In this document: positions 24,708 through 36,630 of the stretch, piece by piece
Layout of the letters: the number at the start of each line of letters is the position of its first letter
Numbering within the stretch: the stretch's first letter is position 1
Source: Holothuria scabra
Lineage: Eukaryota; Echinodermata; Holothuroidea; Aspidochirotida; Holothuriidae
Assembly: GCA_037179385.1 (NCBI GenBank)
Contig: CM074179.1
Coordinates: 31,687,903 to 31,751,902, forward strand
Reading direction: 5' to 3'
Length of the DNA stretch: 64,000 nucleotides
Position numbers and translations under genes: made by a program
The notes under the pieces: model-generated
The model's input: only the letters and a program-made list of their open reading frames with translations
Database searches by the model: none
Told to the model about the DNA's origin: nothing

Positions 24708-25524
24708 CACCTACTGTATTTACTCTATTAAACGCCCCCTCTCTAATAAACACCCCCCTCCCCAACTTTTTCGTCACATTGCATAAAGTGAAATTGTTAA
24801 TTCCAAAGACAATATGGTAAAAGGAAAATGAAATAGTCCTGCCTTGAAGCCACAAAATCTCCTAAAGTCCCATACTGTATCCTGAAGTATAAGGCATGTT
24901 TCTGCAACTAATTTCTGTTGATATCCATCACGCTATCACATACCGCGAACCTGCACTGCTTTGTTTGCGGTTCGAAGTTGGCACTGTACATACCGTAGGT
25001 ATACAAATATTCGCTAGCCTATTCGAACAGCCTAACATGAAAATCCAAATTCAACACAGGAAAACTGTTTAACAGTGAAATGCTGTGAACGCGTATGTAC
25101 TGCTAATGGTACTACTCACGGTAACTATTATGCAATTACCGTATGTGCATGCGTATAGCCGGCCGGTCAGTATAGTACCGTGAGGCCTGGCTGTATACTG
25201 ATCACAGCATGCATGAATGCATATGCCGCGGGCACTTAAAAAAGTCACTTCTGTGTGTAACGTTACATATCAAGATGTCGGCGAAAGTTGATCACACTTG
25301 CAAAGTTCAGAGTGCTGTTCATGGCTACCATATTTATAGGGAATTAAGTTTGGTTACCGGTCATTGGGGAGGAGCTCACAGCTGATTGTGAAGCTGACAA
25401 CCAAATGGACAAATATGCCATATCAGTTTATCAGAAGTCACATAAATTTGACTCTAATAAACGCCCCCTTAACGAAAATTTCACGCCCCCGGGGCGTTTA
25501 ATAGAGTAATTTATACGGTAGGTG
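24708..25524 (+). mobile_element. Nested TIR transposon, CACCTACYGTA...AAACGCCCC ends
   Basis: The left end CACCTACTGTATTTACTC followed by TATTAAACGCCCCC pairs with the right end (GGGGCGTTTAATAGAGTA then TATACGGTAGGTG), a TIR of about 30 bp. AATAAACGCCCCC is repeated just inside both ends. The 817-bp interior carries a broken HIRAN-like ORF start (25275-25460), so this is probably an internally deleted derivative of a protein-coding transposon. No clear target duplication could be read from the host repeat. Superfamily not assigned. Confidence 0.75.
25275..25460 (+). pseudogene. Frameshifted N-terminal ORF with HIRAN-like segment inside a transposon
   Basis: An ATG at 25275 opens a frame (MSAKVDHTCKVQSA...) that includes GYHIYRELS and stops at 25383. 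One base out of frame, from about 25360, the sequence encodes IGEELTADCEADNQ followed by MDKYAISVYQKS. The pattern G-E-x-L ... E-x-D-N ... D-x-Y-A-[IV]-x-V-Y is typical of HIRAN domains (known from HLTF/Rad5 proteins) and HIRAN-like N-termini. The segment is truncated by the right TIR before the domain would finish. It is non-functional as read: short, frameshifted and cut off. Which protein followed it in the parent element is unknown. Confidence 0.6.
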
Positions 25525-25876
25525 TGCAAAAATAACACTCCTCACAGTTAATATCTGTTGAGCGATGGCATGCAATTACACTCGCATGCCTCAAAATTCA
25601 AGGCCTGTGAATGCATGCACACAAACTGCATGTTTCCCCATAAGGGACATTATTGTGACATATAGTATGTTGCTGCAAATCAAAACTGGTCAAACCAGTA
25701 GTAGTTGCTACTAGAGTGGCATCTCTCAGGCTCTTGGTCAAATTTGACAGCAGTGTGGCCCAAGAGACAAGTGAAGCAATAGTCAAATATCACAGTTTTC
25801 CTCTTATTTCTCTTCATATCTTTCATAATATTTTTTAACTTCAACACTGATTATTTGAGGACATCCCTGTGTTCTC

Positions 25877-26146
25877 ACATCTATATGTTCCGACGTCCCT
25901 ATGTTCCGACAAAAATGTACCGTACTTTGGTACCGACAAAGTGTACTTTGGCACTGACAAAGATGAACTTTGGCACTGACAATAATGTACTTAGGCACCA
26001 ACAATATTGTACTTTGTATCGACAAAGATGAACTTTGGCAGCGACAATAATGTACTTTGGCACGAATGAAAACGTACTTTGGCACAGAAAAAGTATACTT
26101 TGGCGCCGTTTTATTGGAACATAGATATGTCAGAACATAGAGATGT
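25877..26146. repeat. 22-bp minisatellite between 38-bp inverted ends
   Basis: About nine degenerate units of 22 bp, consensus like GTACTTTGGCACTGACAAAGAT, fill 25919-26113. Outside them lie inverted ends of about 38 bp built of ACATCTMTATGTTC and CTATGTTCCRAYAAAA blocks (25877-25914 and 26109-26146). Many units contain CTTTG...CAAAG, so each can fold. The minus-strand frame across it is Ser/Cys-rich low complexity and is not called a gene. Confidence 0.75.
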
Positions 26147-26166
26147 AACCACATATTCAGTGTCAA

Positions 26167-26299
26167 ACAAACAGTTACTTCTAGCAAATTTAACATTAGA
26201 AGAAAAAATTGTTGTCACATGACACTCCACAGCCAATCATGAAACAGGACAGTCTACTACACTACTTCAAATTGGGGTGACTCTGCTCTTGCCCTTTAA
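26167..26299 (-). mobile_element. Half copy of the 37069 TTAA-flanked family
   Basis: Read on the minus strand from the TTAA at 26296-26299, the sequence follows the left half of the 37069-37330 element: AAAGGGCAAGAGCAG, then GAAGTAGTGTAGTAGACTGT, CATGATTGGCTGT and GTCATGTGACAA. The other terminus is missing. Confidence 0.7.
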
Positions 26300-27130
26300 A
26301 CTGGTTAACACTCATGAATGACTATGGTATTTCTGCATGAGACACGTGCAGGTGTATTTGTATTGTACAGTAGTACAAACAGCTAGAGGACCCGAACAAA
26401 GGATTTTAGGTCCTTTGGTGGAAATTCAACACAATTTTGGAGTCCTCTCTTGTCCAAACAATATACAGTCTATTGTTAAGGTTAGGGCTAAGGAAGTAGG
26501 AACAAAGGAAACACAATGAGGTCCTCAGAATGTGTGTAAAAACAATGTGTGTACGTTTGCAGGGTCAATTTATTCTGAGTTATGATATGATCAAACTCAT
26601 GTGGTAGCAGAATACTCTGAACTTTGAACAAGTTAAACATTTCAGAGTGTAATATATCTCTCTCTAATCACACTTTTGTAAAGTAAATTGTTGAAAAAAG
26701 TCAATTGTGTATTGCAGTATTTTTTAAAATTCAAACAGTTTAGTTAAATTACAACTTGAAAACTAGAGCAGTGACGTTGTAGTCGCCCAAAACCCTACAC
26801 TTAGGGGGTATTTTGTTTCAGTTTTCACATACCAGTACCAGCAGTAATGGAAATAAAAAGACTACAAAAGAAATTTGTGTGTTTTTAAAGTAGTGCCTGA
26901 TAAAACCATCAGTACCTTCCTTTTGCTACAAATGAAAGTAACAGTACTACTTCACATGAGAATATCTGAAAGAGGAAACAAATTTAGAAGAATTTCACAA
27001 AACAGGCCATACAGTAGGGCCCACACAGGACCTTGAACCACGACATTTCTGCATGTCTCAAATTACTCACCAATCCAGGAATCAATATTGTGTTCATGGC
27101 AAATATGTGCAAGCATGGGAGTGGAAGCCT
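26300..27130. other. No gene seen
   Basis: AT-rich, with no repeat edge or exon recognised. Confidence 0.4.
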
Positions 27131-27448
27131 TTAAAGGCCCCATTCTCTCGCCCCAAACAGTACCAATTCTCCTAACCTTCTTACTGATGGAAGCCCACCC
27201 CCCACAATTGTCTGAAATTCAACCTCATACATATACAGACACAATCTCAGTTTATTGCTGCTAAGTGAGTATAGAAAAACTCAATTTATATAATAAAAAA
27301 CATTCTCAGTACAGTTCATGCTGTGTAATATAAGCTTTGGTACTCTGCATTGTTCGAATTAGCTGTCAATCAAAGAGCTGAGCCAATTGAGAATTTCGGT
27401 ACCTGGGTACCAAAATTGCAGTTTGGGGTGAGAGGTTTGGCCCTTTAA
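27131..27448. mobile_element. TTAA-flanked MITE, family 1, copy A
   Basis: TTAA borders both ends (27131-27134, 27445-27448). The 28-bp TIR starts AGGCCCCATTCTCTCGCCCC at the left and AGGGCCAAACCTCTCACCCC at the right (reverse complement). Shared interior landmarks are CAGACACAATCTCAGTTTAT, GTGTAATATAAGCTTTGGTA and CAATCAAAGAGCTGAGCCAA. Copies: 29471 (same orientation), 39348 and 52668 (inverted). No ORF. Confidence 0.85.
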
Positions 27449-29470
27449 TAAAGTGAGACAGTTGTTTTCTCCCACTACAGTATAATAAACTCTTCCCAGC
27501 CACTTCATGGGTTGAGCTAGTAATGACTTACCTATTAGTGAATGTGTGCAGTGTGGTATACTGAGGTAGTGTATCTCACTTTACTGTATGTACGTACAGG
27601 TCACTTAAAAGGGGCATTACAAATGGCTAAATTTTGGAGGCCTGTTTTCCCTTCTTTTGCTTTATTCTTATTTCGATGGGTCACACTATTATGATAATGT
27701 AAAACAATGGTCTAGAGTCTAGACCAACCCACAGGTCTACAAATTACAAATTTCAACATGAACAACTGAAGCAGCAATTGACTTCATGCACTTCTCATCA
27801 AACAAATGCATAGCCCTGAAAAATCAATTATAAAGTCAAAAACCACTTGATGATGAAGAGACTAGTCTGTGCCGCAGTTGTGTACTGACATCGGCACACG
27901 CCAACAATCACAGTATGACAGCTGGTAGCTATATATTTGTATGCGGCTAGTCGGTTGCTACGATAAATATATGGTCAAAGCTGTTCGTGTGGATGGTAAC
28001 CTACCGTGATTAATGAAGCATTTGTCTTAGATTTGCCTTTGGCTTTTAATAAAATGAAAGGTGTACAAATCACCTTCTCCTAGAGTCATGAGGTGATAAT
28101 ATGAAAGGCGTTACAAATATAGGCTTGGGCACGTAATGTGTGCATGGCTGCCTTAATTGTTCTCAAGAAACAGGTATGCCTACTGTAGGCCATGTATACT
28201 GACAGTTATTAAGTACTTCTTGATTGGCATTCTGTGATTTAGACTCCAGGTAAAGAAACATAGAAATGTTTGACTAAGAACATTATCATTATTTTTTTTA
28301 AATACAAATATTTTGAGAGTGATTTGTATGTTTATTTGAGCATGGATTGTGAGCATAGTACCAATTGATGTTGATAACTTAAAGAAGAATAAAGCCCCAA
28401 AAATTATAGATTGTGGAATACTATCCAGGGCAGCTTATTAATCTGTAGTCCTTTTAACTTACCACAAAATAATAGTTAACATGCAGAATAGTTGCTTTAT
28501 ACAAAACATCATGCAAATCAGGTTTAAAAATAGCCTATATCACACCTAAATTTGGAGGGTGATGCACACTGTTTAACAAGAAATTTCTGAAATGGTTGTT
28601 GCCATTACATTGTATCCATAGTATTCTTTTTAGGGTTAGGCATTAGGTTAGGGATTAGCCCTATCCTTAGGAAATTTCTCATTAAACAGTACGCATCAGC
28701 ACAAAACTGGTTGAGGCCTAGGTAGGTTGTTTTTTCGATCTGCTATGTCAAATAGAGCTGGTAACTAATATTACAAGTTTGCAACTGCCACACATACAAC
28801 AAAAATCATAGGAAGAGTCAAATGTACTAGTTGTGGGACTGCATGAACACAAATTTAAAAATAATAAAATCTTATGAATTAGTTTTTATTCAAAGTAATA
28901 CCCTATATATTAAGTTGAACATATTTTGGGGTGTTGAAATTGGGGACAGCTACTGGACCAGTCACCGTGTAAGGAAAATATACAAGCTGGTGTGCACATG
29001 GCTACATAAACGTGTGAGATTGCAGTAACTTGTTATTTGTATTTGTAGGCAACGATAAATAGTTCAAAGATGCTGATGATAGGCTTATATAATACCAGGC
29101 CTAACTCTAGCCAGCTGTTTAACTCGTGTCTGAAAGATAAACAATAGGCTACACAATCGGCAAGATATTACTTTTAACAACATTGTAATTAATAACTTGG
29201 GGACTTTAAAATTTCAGAGATATTTGTTTTAATCCAGGACATTTTCAGGGACACTTGCTCATCGGGGATGGAAAACTGGATTCAGGGACTGTCCCCAAAA
29301 ATCAGGGACGTCTGGTCACCTTACTATACATGAATGCTGTGGGGATATACCCATACCCAACATCTGTTAAACTTTTTAGGACTATGGGTAATTCAGTTTT
29401 TGTTTCGGTCTTTTTAAGAGATTAATGTAACTATAAGTTTAAGGGTTATTTTCAAAAGCCTCCCACATCC
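27449..29470. other. No gene; transposon end fragment near 29226-29328
   Basis: 29226-29328 contains AATCAGGGACGTCTGGTCACC and several CAGGGAC phrases; the reverse strand reads GGTGACCAGACGTCCCTG, a common DNA-transposon terminus. The other end was not found. The rest shows nothing recognisable. Confidence 0.45.
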
Positions 29471-29773
29471 TTAAAGGCCCAGTTCTCTCATCCCAAACAG
29501 TATCAATTCTCCTAACATTCTCAATTAAGCCCCTCCCACAATTGTCTGAAATTCACCCTCATCCAGACACAATCTCATTTTATTGCTTCAGGGTGAATAT
29601 AGAAAGCTCAATGTGTATAATCAAAATACTATCAGAACAGTTCGTGCTGTGTAATATAAGTTTTGATACTCTGCATTGTTTGAATTAGCAGTCATCAAAA
29701 AGATGAGACAATTGAGAGTTTCTGTTACCCTATACTAGAAGTGTAGTTTGGGGTGAGAGGATTGTCCCTTTAA
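29471..29773. mobile_element. TTAA-flanked MITE, family 1, copy B
   Basis: TTAA borders at 29471-29474 and 29770-29773. Same orientation as copy A and alignable along its length (AATTCTCCTAACATTCT, CACAATTGTCTGAAATTCA, GTGTAATATAAGTTTTG, GTAGTTTGGGGTGAGAGG), but with more substitutions and small deletions, so it looks older. Confidence 0.85.
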
Positions 29774-31876
29774 TTCTGCACCACAATCAAAGCCTACATA
29801 AGAGTTAAAAGTAACAAACTGTAATCTGTCATTTTAGTCTAACATTGTGTTTGGTCACCGTGTGGATGAAGCCATTCTTGCACCTATGTGGAATTTTGTT
29901 ATCCAAACAAACTTGCAAAAACCCTATTCAACAGTATTTTACATTTCTTTGAACTTGAAAGACCTAATCTGTTGATTCTGGTAGATAATCATTAAAAAAC
30001 GGGAGAAAAATGAAGTGTTAGAACAAAAGGTTAACATATTCGCTGTCAAAGTTAATACTGATTGCCCCTTTATTTTCAGGCCATTCATTAACTATGTCAT
30101 CCCTTAGCTAGGGAGTCTATTCACAATATAATATAATAATTGTCACAACTCAATTTGACATCTAAAAATTCCACTGTGTGAATTTTTATTTCATTCACAG
30201 AATTAGAATGGCTACCACATTATGAATGCAGAATAGAATTTCAATTGCCTACAATATACCCTACATCAACAAACTAGTTACAATAATGCTGGAACATCAT
30301 TTAAATTTTATTTTAGCCATTTCCTCAATATAATAATTTCCACTGCACCAATCACCCAAAGTCCTATCTCCCTTTGCAGTTCCTTGCTCCTCATCACCAT
30401 GGAAACACAAATGAATGAACGATAAAATTTTCCCCTTGTTAATCTCCTTGTTGTTTGCCGTTTCAGCCATCGAATATACAAGGTCAGAATTATCTACCTA
30501 AGTATTCCTTTTAGGATAAAGTGCAAATTCAAGTACAAGAATACACACAGGATCAACACCAATTGCTGGTCTCTTAATACAAACTAGTCTACATGTATAG
30601 GCGACTCAAATTACAGGCCTCACAGAAATAGCCAAAGATGATTTTTTTCACCTTAAAGTGATATGCGGTAGAGAAGGTGTAATCAAGGCTGATTGCAATT
30701 TGCAATGCAAATGGATTCAAAGCTAAGGGTCATCGGTCCCCCTTTTACTTAACTGGAGGGTTTTTTGAGGGTTTTTTTTTTTTCAAATTATTCCTGAGAA
30801 CTTTTAAGTTAGTAGGGCCACCAATTTTCTGCTTCACAAATTACAAATTCAATCTTTATCCTTTCAATTCTTTAAACTTCTGTTAAGCCAGTGAGATAGT
30901 TGTCTGTTGCAGCTCTACAATAAAGCCAAACTCCTTACATTTTCAGTAAAAAATCTGGTCAGCAAGTTCCAGGATTTTCATTTTTGATATCACAATTAAT
31001 TATAGCCAGCCCTACTGCACTTAAAACCCTATTCTAACACACAAGTGCATAGAGTGGGGTGGGGCCGGGGCAGGGGAAATTGGAGCTAGTACCAACAAAA
31101 TCTTGCAATGTGATGTTTTTTAATTTCCACCATGACCATAAGCACATACTGTAGATGGCAATTTATCAGCATATCTCTTTGATTAAAGCAATCATTCTTC
31201 CGATCATCCAACAGTTTAATTCTATTGAAAATTACATTCATTTTGAGCTGGACAACTTTTGGCTGAAGTCGGTAAAATCCCTTGCAGAATCTTCAATTTC
31301 ATTCCCACAATTGCAGAAAATCAAGGCTCCCTGTAAGGTTGTACTTATTTTGTCACTGAAGGAAATAAAATTTAAAGCAGGAATTTTACATGGCCTAGCT
31401 TCCTGCGATCATATGACCATGAGGTAGATAATTTACTGTAGCATAATTATATTATAAATCAACAAATATAAGTTGTCACTGTATGCCCACTACATTCTAA
31501 AGATGAGATGTTGCCAAGGGGGAGGCATGGAGATGCATGTCCCAAGGCATGGGGACACATGTCCCCTGCCCCCTCCCTGGAAAACCTTGTCCCCCTGTGT
31601 GTCCCCAACTGAGATTTGGGATTTTCAAAAAACAATAAGCCTTCTGTAGCCAAAGAGTGACTACCAGATTTTTTAAAAAATTTGATTCTTTTAGCAAGAA
31701 AAGGCAGCAATTTTCATGTTCTTCAAATGGAAATATCACCAAACAGGTCTGGGAAATGCCATTCTGTCTATCTGAGGGAGAGTTTTTTTCAAAATTTTCT
31801 GCACACTTCATGCAGTCTACACCACTCAAAGGTTGTAAACAGCTAAGGTAACAAACAGTTCAGGCAGAATAACATC
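29774..31876. other. No gene seen
   Basis: AT-rich DNA without a recognisable exon. Positions 31520-31600 hold CATGTCCC and GGGGACA repeats in both orientations that can fold, with no assignable identity. Confidence 0.4.
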
Positions 31877-32258
31877 TTTCCTGGAGAGTATCGGGTCCTG
31901 GGTATGACGTTAAACTGCATCCAGGTAGGATGAGGAGGTCGTGTGTGGCGAGTAGTTTGTTCCAGACTCTCGCATAAAATGCAGACAAGAGGCCGTTATT
32001 AACCATCCTAGGACTGGCAGGTTGTCTGTGCCACAAAACCGAGCGAGCCCCTCCATGGTTGCTCCTGTGGGCTGGGGGTGTAGAATATGCCCACAGTATT
32101 TCCTGCCTGTCGTAAGAGACTACTAAAGGGAAACCAAATGTGAAACTAAAAAAATACTTGGAAAATAAATTTGAACTTTGACCTTTTCATTGAGTTGAAC
32201 TACACTATGATAACACAGTTATGTTGGTGTGTCGTTAAATCTCATCTAACTTACTAAC
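31877..32258 (+). mobile_element. SINE-like or LINE-tail repeat, longest of three copies
   Basis: The 3' half reads GGGCTGGGGGTGTAGAATATGCCC, then TGCCTGTCGTAAGAGAC and ACTAAAGGGAAACCAAA, and ends GTTAAATCTCATCTAACTTACTAAC. Copies are at 38777-38968 and (3' part only) 45092-45240. The GTCGTAAGAGxCGACTAAA-type core is known to be widely dispersed in animal SINE-like repeats; the exact family is not assigned. Confidence 0.65.
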
Positions 32259-34722
32259 TCCTGAAGCTTCCTCTTTCTAGTTCAGCTCCCCTATTTCAAT
32301 GTCAGCTAGATCTGCATGCTCTTGTTGGTAGAGAGATTTTCCAACAGTTACATCTTACTTGAAGTTGCCCTGGAAGTAACTTTTAGACCAGTTTAAAGAC
32401 AACTGAATTACCCTTAAGTTACAGCCTTAATACCTCACAAACACCTTAAAACCTAAAAGTGTTTCTAACATGATCCCTTTTTCAAGTTACTTAGAATGTA
32501 TGCTATCTTTTGTTTAATTTCATAAGTTGATCTAATTGTGTACACACTATACAACAGGTGAGGTATGAATAAATAAAAATTTATTTGTAAGATAAAATTC
32601 CTTGATAAAAGCCCTTTGAACACTAGCCATGACAAACAAAACGGTGTTACTTTAAGCTATATCACAAGTCAAACAAATACTAGTGAAGTGCCAGCATCGT
32701 GTGTCACATCAAGGTACACATCACTCGTCCGCAGCCAACCGTGAAAGCTTTCAAAATTATCCACATTTTCTTGGTTTTATTTTCATGGTGAAAGTGTGCT
32801 GATCAAACGTACTTGCTCCCTCTGGTTTTAAGAAAAATTTCCTGTGTTAAACATAGGACTTTCATCATATGTATTCAAGTTGTGGGGAGGGGAGGGGAGG
32901 GATTTTTTTGTTACATTTATATTCTGTTATACATAAATTAGGTTTGCACTGTATGAGACTAATTTCTGATACTGATATCTCAAAAACTTATCTTCATGCA
33001 TTTGTTATGAAAACTGAGATAGAGCCTTGACTGCAACAGTTAACATGTACTGTATTAGATCATTGTATTATGTTGTGAGCGTGCACATTGGTAATATTGA
33101 GGAACTGTAGGTATATTGTGGGCTGGGTATACTGTCTAGGACCACAATCAAAAGTCAAAGAACTGTTATTTTAATGTTGGGTTGGATGGAATTTTACGAC
33201 TCAGTTCCTAACCAACTGGTTTAAGTCAAGCTGGCCACAATGATAAAACAGGAAACATATGAGATCAAAATAACAGTTATTGAAGTAGTCCCAGTTAAGT
33301 GGGCTAATTAAGTATTACATAAATTGTCTTAGCGTGCACTATGCACTTCATAAGGGGAAGTCCCCACCAAATTACCCTCCTCTCCCCCCAGAAGAAAGAA
33401 ATAAGCAAAACTTCATGTAGATAAGTGTAGTGAAGACATATATAGAAAAGACAGTTTCTCATGTAACAGCACCAACAACCCACATGAAAAAGTGGCCTAT
33501 ATAAGCACCATCTGATTCAGAGGGCCTTACGATTTTCTAATGAACAGCAATGAGACACAACTTCAGTGAAATTATCTCAGCAAAAAAAAAATTACAAATG
33601 AGGGATTTATTGCTGGCAAATCCCAAGTCCAACTGCTACTGCCTCTGGCCAAAGTACAGGTAGGTTATGAGGAAGGGGGGAAATTCAAAAACTTTCTAAA
33701 AAGTCTTATTAGGTGCAATCTGAAGGATGCTTTTAAGGTAATTTATTTGGGAAAGTTTGACCATTTCTGCAAAAGTGCTTTCTTAAAAGTAACCAAATAA
33801 ACCAACATTTTCTTTTATTTCTACAGCAATTAAAATGGGGAATTTAAATTACTCTCCTTCTTCTGGAAAGGAGAAGGGGGCAAACCCACCCTTACCTTCC
33901 TGGACAAAAGCCCTGGTCACTGTATCAGGGATGAGCCTGAGACTTCTAAGTGAAAAAGAGGAAAATTAAGAGGCAGGCATCAGGGCTGGGCCCAGAGGCA
34001 AGTTTAAGGGCCTCCTAGTAGCATTGATATCATTATAATTGACTTCTGATTGGACTGAACTCCAAGGGCTGTTTGACTGTTTGTACATGTTTAATGGCTG
34101 AAATTGATAAGACATTAAAGACAGAAAATTTGGGAGAATTTGGCACAAAAAAGAGGAATGAATAGAAATAAGAGTAAAAGTAAAAAAAAGAAGAAATTTC
34201 CCTTCAGAAGAGGAAGTATCTCATGCCTGCTACTGCATATGCTTTTTAATTAATAAGGTGAATCTATTCGTATAATTTTTAATTTTCAGCCCAAGCAAAC
34301 CAACAGACAAACTAAATGCACAAGCATCACTGACACCAACACAACTTCATCGTTTATTGTACAACTACTGTACCGAACATAGTTCTTTAGTGTAGGTTCT
34401 TAGTACAATTTGCAAGTTTATTGGATGCCGAAGGTTGGTCAAAATAATTTCAAGCTTCACAGCCAAGATACAAAATACAACTGACAGGTTAATTGCATCC
34501 CTGATGGATTGAAAGCACTCAGCTGATTGGCTTACACTACTGCAAAAGTAATTTTTGAATGACACTATGATTTCTCCAAATATAGCAAAGCAATTTCTGA
34601 ATGCTCTGTAAGAGGTACGTGACTGTGTCTCTCTCTCTCTGTTTTAGCTTGTAAAAAAAAATATTAGGCTGCTTCTCTAGATGGATGTATAGGCTAAACA
34701 CTTGGAAATAACCCATCTTCCT
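32259..34722. other. No gene; SINE fragment at 33193-33240
   Basis: CTCAGTTCCTAACCAACTGG at 33200-33219, followed by CAAGCTGGCCAC, matches the 3' portion of the tRNA-SINE on the minus strand. Nothing else recognised. A G-rich tract is at 32883-32901. Confidence 0.45.
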
Positions 34723-34739
34723 CCCCCCCCCCCCCCCCC
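34723..34739. repeat. Poly-C tract, 17 bp
   Basis: Uninterrupted run of 17 C residues, one of many G/C homopolymers of 9-17 bp in the window. A (CT)n tract lies just upstream (34630-34642). Confidence 0.9.
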
Positions 34740-36095
34740 ATCTGTCTTGGTTACATCTTTATACCACATCTCTATTTTCAGACAGAACAGCACCAAAGTA
34801 AGCCATATACTGTATTTTGTCAGACTATAGAGACGAGGTACTGTAGAGATGACAGCCCCAAAGAGTTGTCAAAACAAGGGGACATTTGACCACAGGGCTG
34901 TCAAAACTGGGACTTCTGAACATGGGGGCACTGGAACATCTGTGTGTCAGAATAATCTTTCTTTGCTTGTATGACCAAAACAAAATGTATTGCCTATAGA
35001 AAGAAAATAAATGGATAGATTTCATCTCCAGCAACTGCATAAACAAGCAGCTTTGCAATTTTAAAGATTTTTTCTTTTTTTTTTTGTTTTTACTTTTTCA
35101 CCAACCTTATCCTTTTGCAACCTTTGACCTACATCAAAATCAAGGCCTTTAGTTGACAGAAATTTGATAGGCCAACAAGACTAGCCCTAGTTATGACCAC
35201 CTACTTTTGTTAGCTGAAAGTGGGACATCTGTATTGAAGAAGACAGATGAGAATCTATTAAGGAGAGTAGTCTAAAGAGTTGGGGTGTCCGTCCCCCTCC
35301 TCTTTGCCAAAAAATGGATTTTAGTATTAAATGACAAGAAGCCAAATGGTACAATATTTGAAGCAGATTTAACTTGTTTTAAGTTGTTTGCCCGATAGGC
35401 ATGGGAAAGGGACAATTTCAGGGTTTACTTGTTATTACATTTACTGGAAAATAGGGGTGGGGTCAGCTAGACTGGAACAGATTGGTTGGAAACTGGGCTG
35501 CAAAACTCTGCCCATCTAAGTTAACCTTATTATACCTACATTTACTGCACAGATCTGAACCCCAAAATTAATACTCTATCAATCTGTGCATATCGTGTTG
35601 TGTTCATGTCAGCTATGTGCACACTCCATCCAATAGAGTCTAATAGTGGAGAAATATTCAACGTGAAAAAGTAGTAACATTACTTAGTTTACACCAACAA
35701 CCCGAATGGATGTGCCCAGTCGAGGGAATGGTTTCATTTAGGTTAGTATTGCCAAACTAAATTGTTGTTCCCTAGTAGCTAGCCTGAGTGGTATCTGTTC
35801 GATAACGCACAAAACTTGAGACAACAGCAACGCGACTCCCGTCTGCATAATATGCATTTTACAACAAAATTACATTGTTGTACTGTGCTGCTTTCCTAGC
35901 CAATATTCTTTTTTGAGAAAATTGGGAGGATTTGCCTTTCAGAGGTGATCACTTTCCCCCTGAAAAAATAGATCAACCCTGATTAATTGGGATGGATGGT
36001 ACTGTAAGCCTAAACAAGACAAACTGCCGAGAGGGAACCAAGGCCGGCCATTTTGAATTTAGCACTCAATAATTCATACAGCCATTGATTAGACC
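34740..36095. other. No gene; degenerate short-unit patch and SINE tail
   Basis: 34840-34945 repeats phrases such as GTCAAAACAAGGGGACAT and CTGTCAAAACTGGGACTTC, resembling the 25.9 and 38.3 kb minisatellite-like loci. 35470-35525 is a SINE 3' tail (GGTTGGAAACTGGGCTGCAAA). No exon recognised. Confidence 0.45.
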
Positions 36096-36336
36096 ACATG
36101 TTTGGTCTAACGGTAGAGCATCCGCCTCTCACGCGGAAGGCCCGGGTTTGATTTCCAGGTCAAGTCATAGCAAAGATTATAAAACAGGAACCTACTGCCC
36201 TTGTGCGTGATGCTCTGCATAAGCAATGGAGTAGGGAAAACAAGCCAGTGAGCCACAACTGGAAAAAAGGCTGTGGCTGGCTCGGCTTGAACTGATGGGT
36301 TGGAAACTGGGCCATTAAAGTACATCTAACTAACTA
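36096..36336 (+). mobile_element. tRNA-Glu-like SINE copy with the best-preserved head
   Basis: A-box region TGGTCTAACGGTAGAGC (36103-36119), an anticodon-arm analogue CCGC-CTCTCAC-GCGG (36122-36136) whose loop carries CTC, and B box GGTTTGATTTCC (36145-36156) together resemble tRNA-Glu(CTC). The acceptor stem does not pair and the sequence runs on into the SINE core (GATGCTCTGCATAAGCAATG, GCCAGTGAGCCACAACTGG) and a CTAACTAAC tail, so it is a SINE and not a tRNA gene. Confidence 0.85.
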
Positions 36337-36630
36337 CAATCCATTAATTTCCATTTAATCTCCTAAGGATATTCACATTTAAATGGTTGAAATGTTTGTT
36401 CACTGGTTCAACAATGTCCATATTCCATGGTCTACAGTCAACAGCTACAACATACACTTTACATGAATGTATGCTATTGACCAATATGCTCAACCAACAG
36501 ATTCCAATCACTAAAGAGTTCATAAAAAGCAATTTTTTTCTGTTTTTTCTATCTTTTCTGTGCTGTGCTACTTTATAATGAGGTCTTCCAGAACTGACAA
36601 CAAACTAAGGAGGGATTCACACGTGACGTA

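Larger units (their letters stand above)
24586..25607. mobile_element. TIR element (9897 family) split by a second transposon
   Basis: The ends CAGGGCTCAGGTT and AATTCAAGGCCTG match the 9897-10119 family. TGAATG lies directly before the left end (24580-24585) and after the right end (25608-25613), a likely target duplication. The interior matches the 9897 copy up to about 24707 and resumes at 25525 (TGTGCAAAAATAACAC), with the element 24708-25524 between. The inner insertion is therefore younger. Confidence 0.75.

Noticed and set aside
25860..26150. CRISPR-like array
   Set aside because: Unit and spacer do not alternate: it is a contiguous degenerate 22-bp tandem repeat in animal-type DNA.
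25804..26196. 130-codon minus-strand ORF, Cys/Ser-rich
   Set aside because: It is the translation of the 22-bp minisatellite (unit not a multiple of three), not a conserved protein repeat.
36103..36172. Possible tRNA-Glu gene
   Set aside because: A and B boxes and the anticodon arm look good, but the acceptor stem does not pair and the sequence continues into a repeated SINE core found elsewhere in the window.
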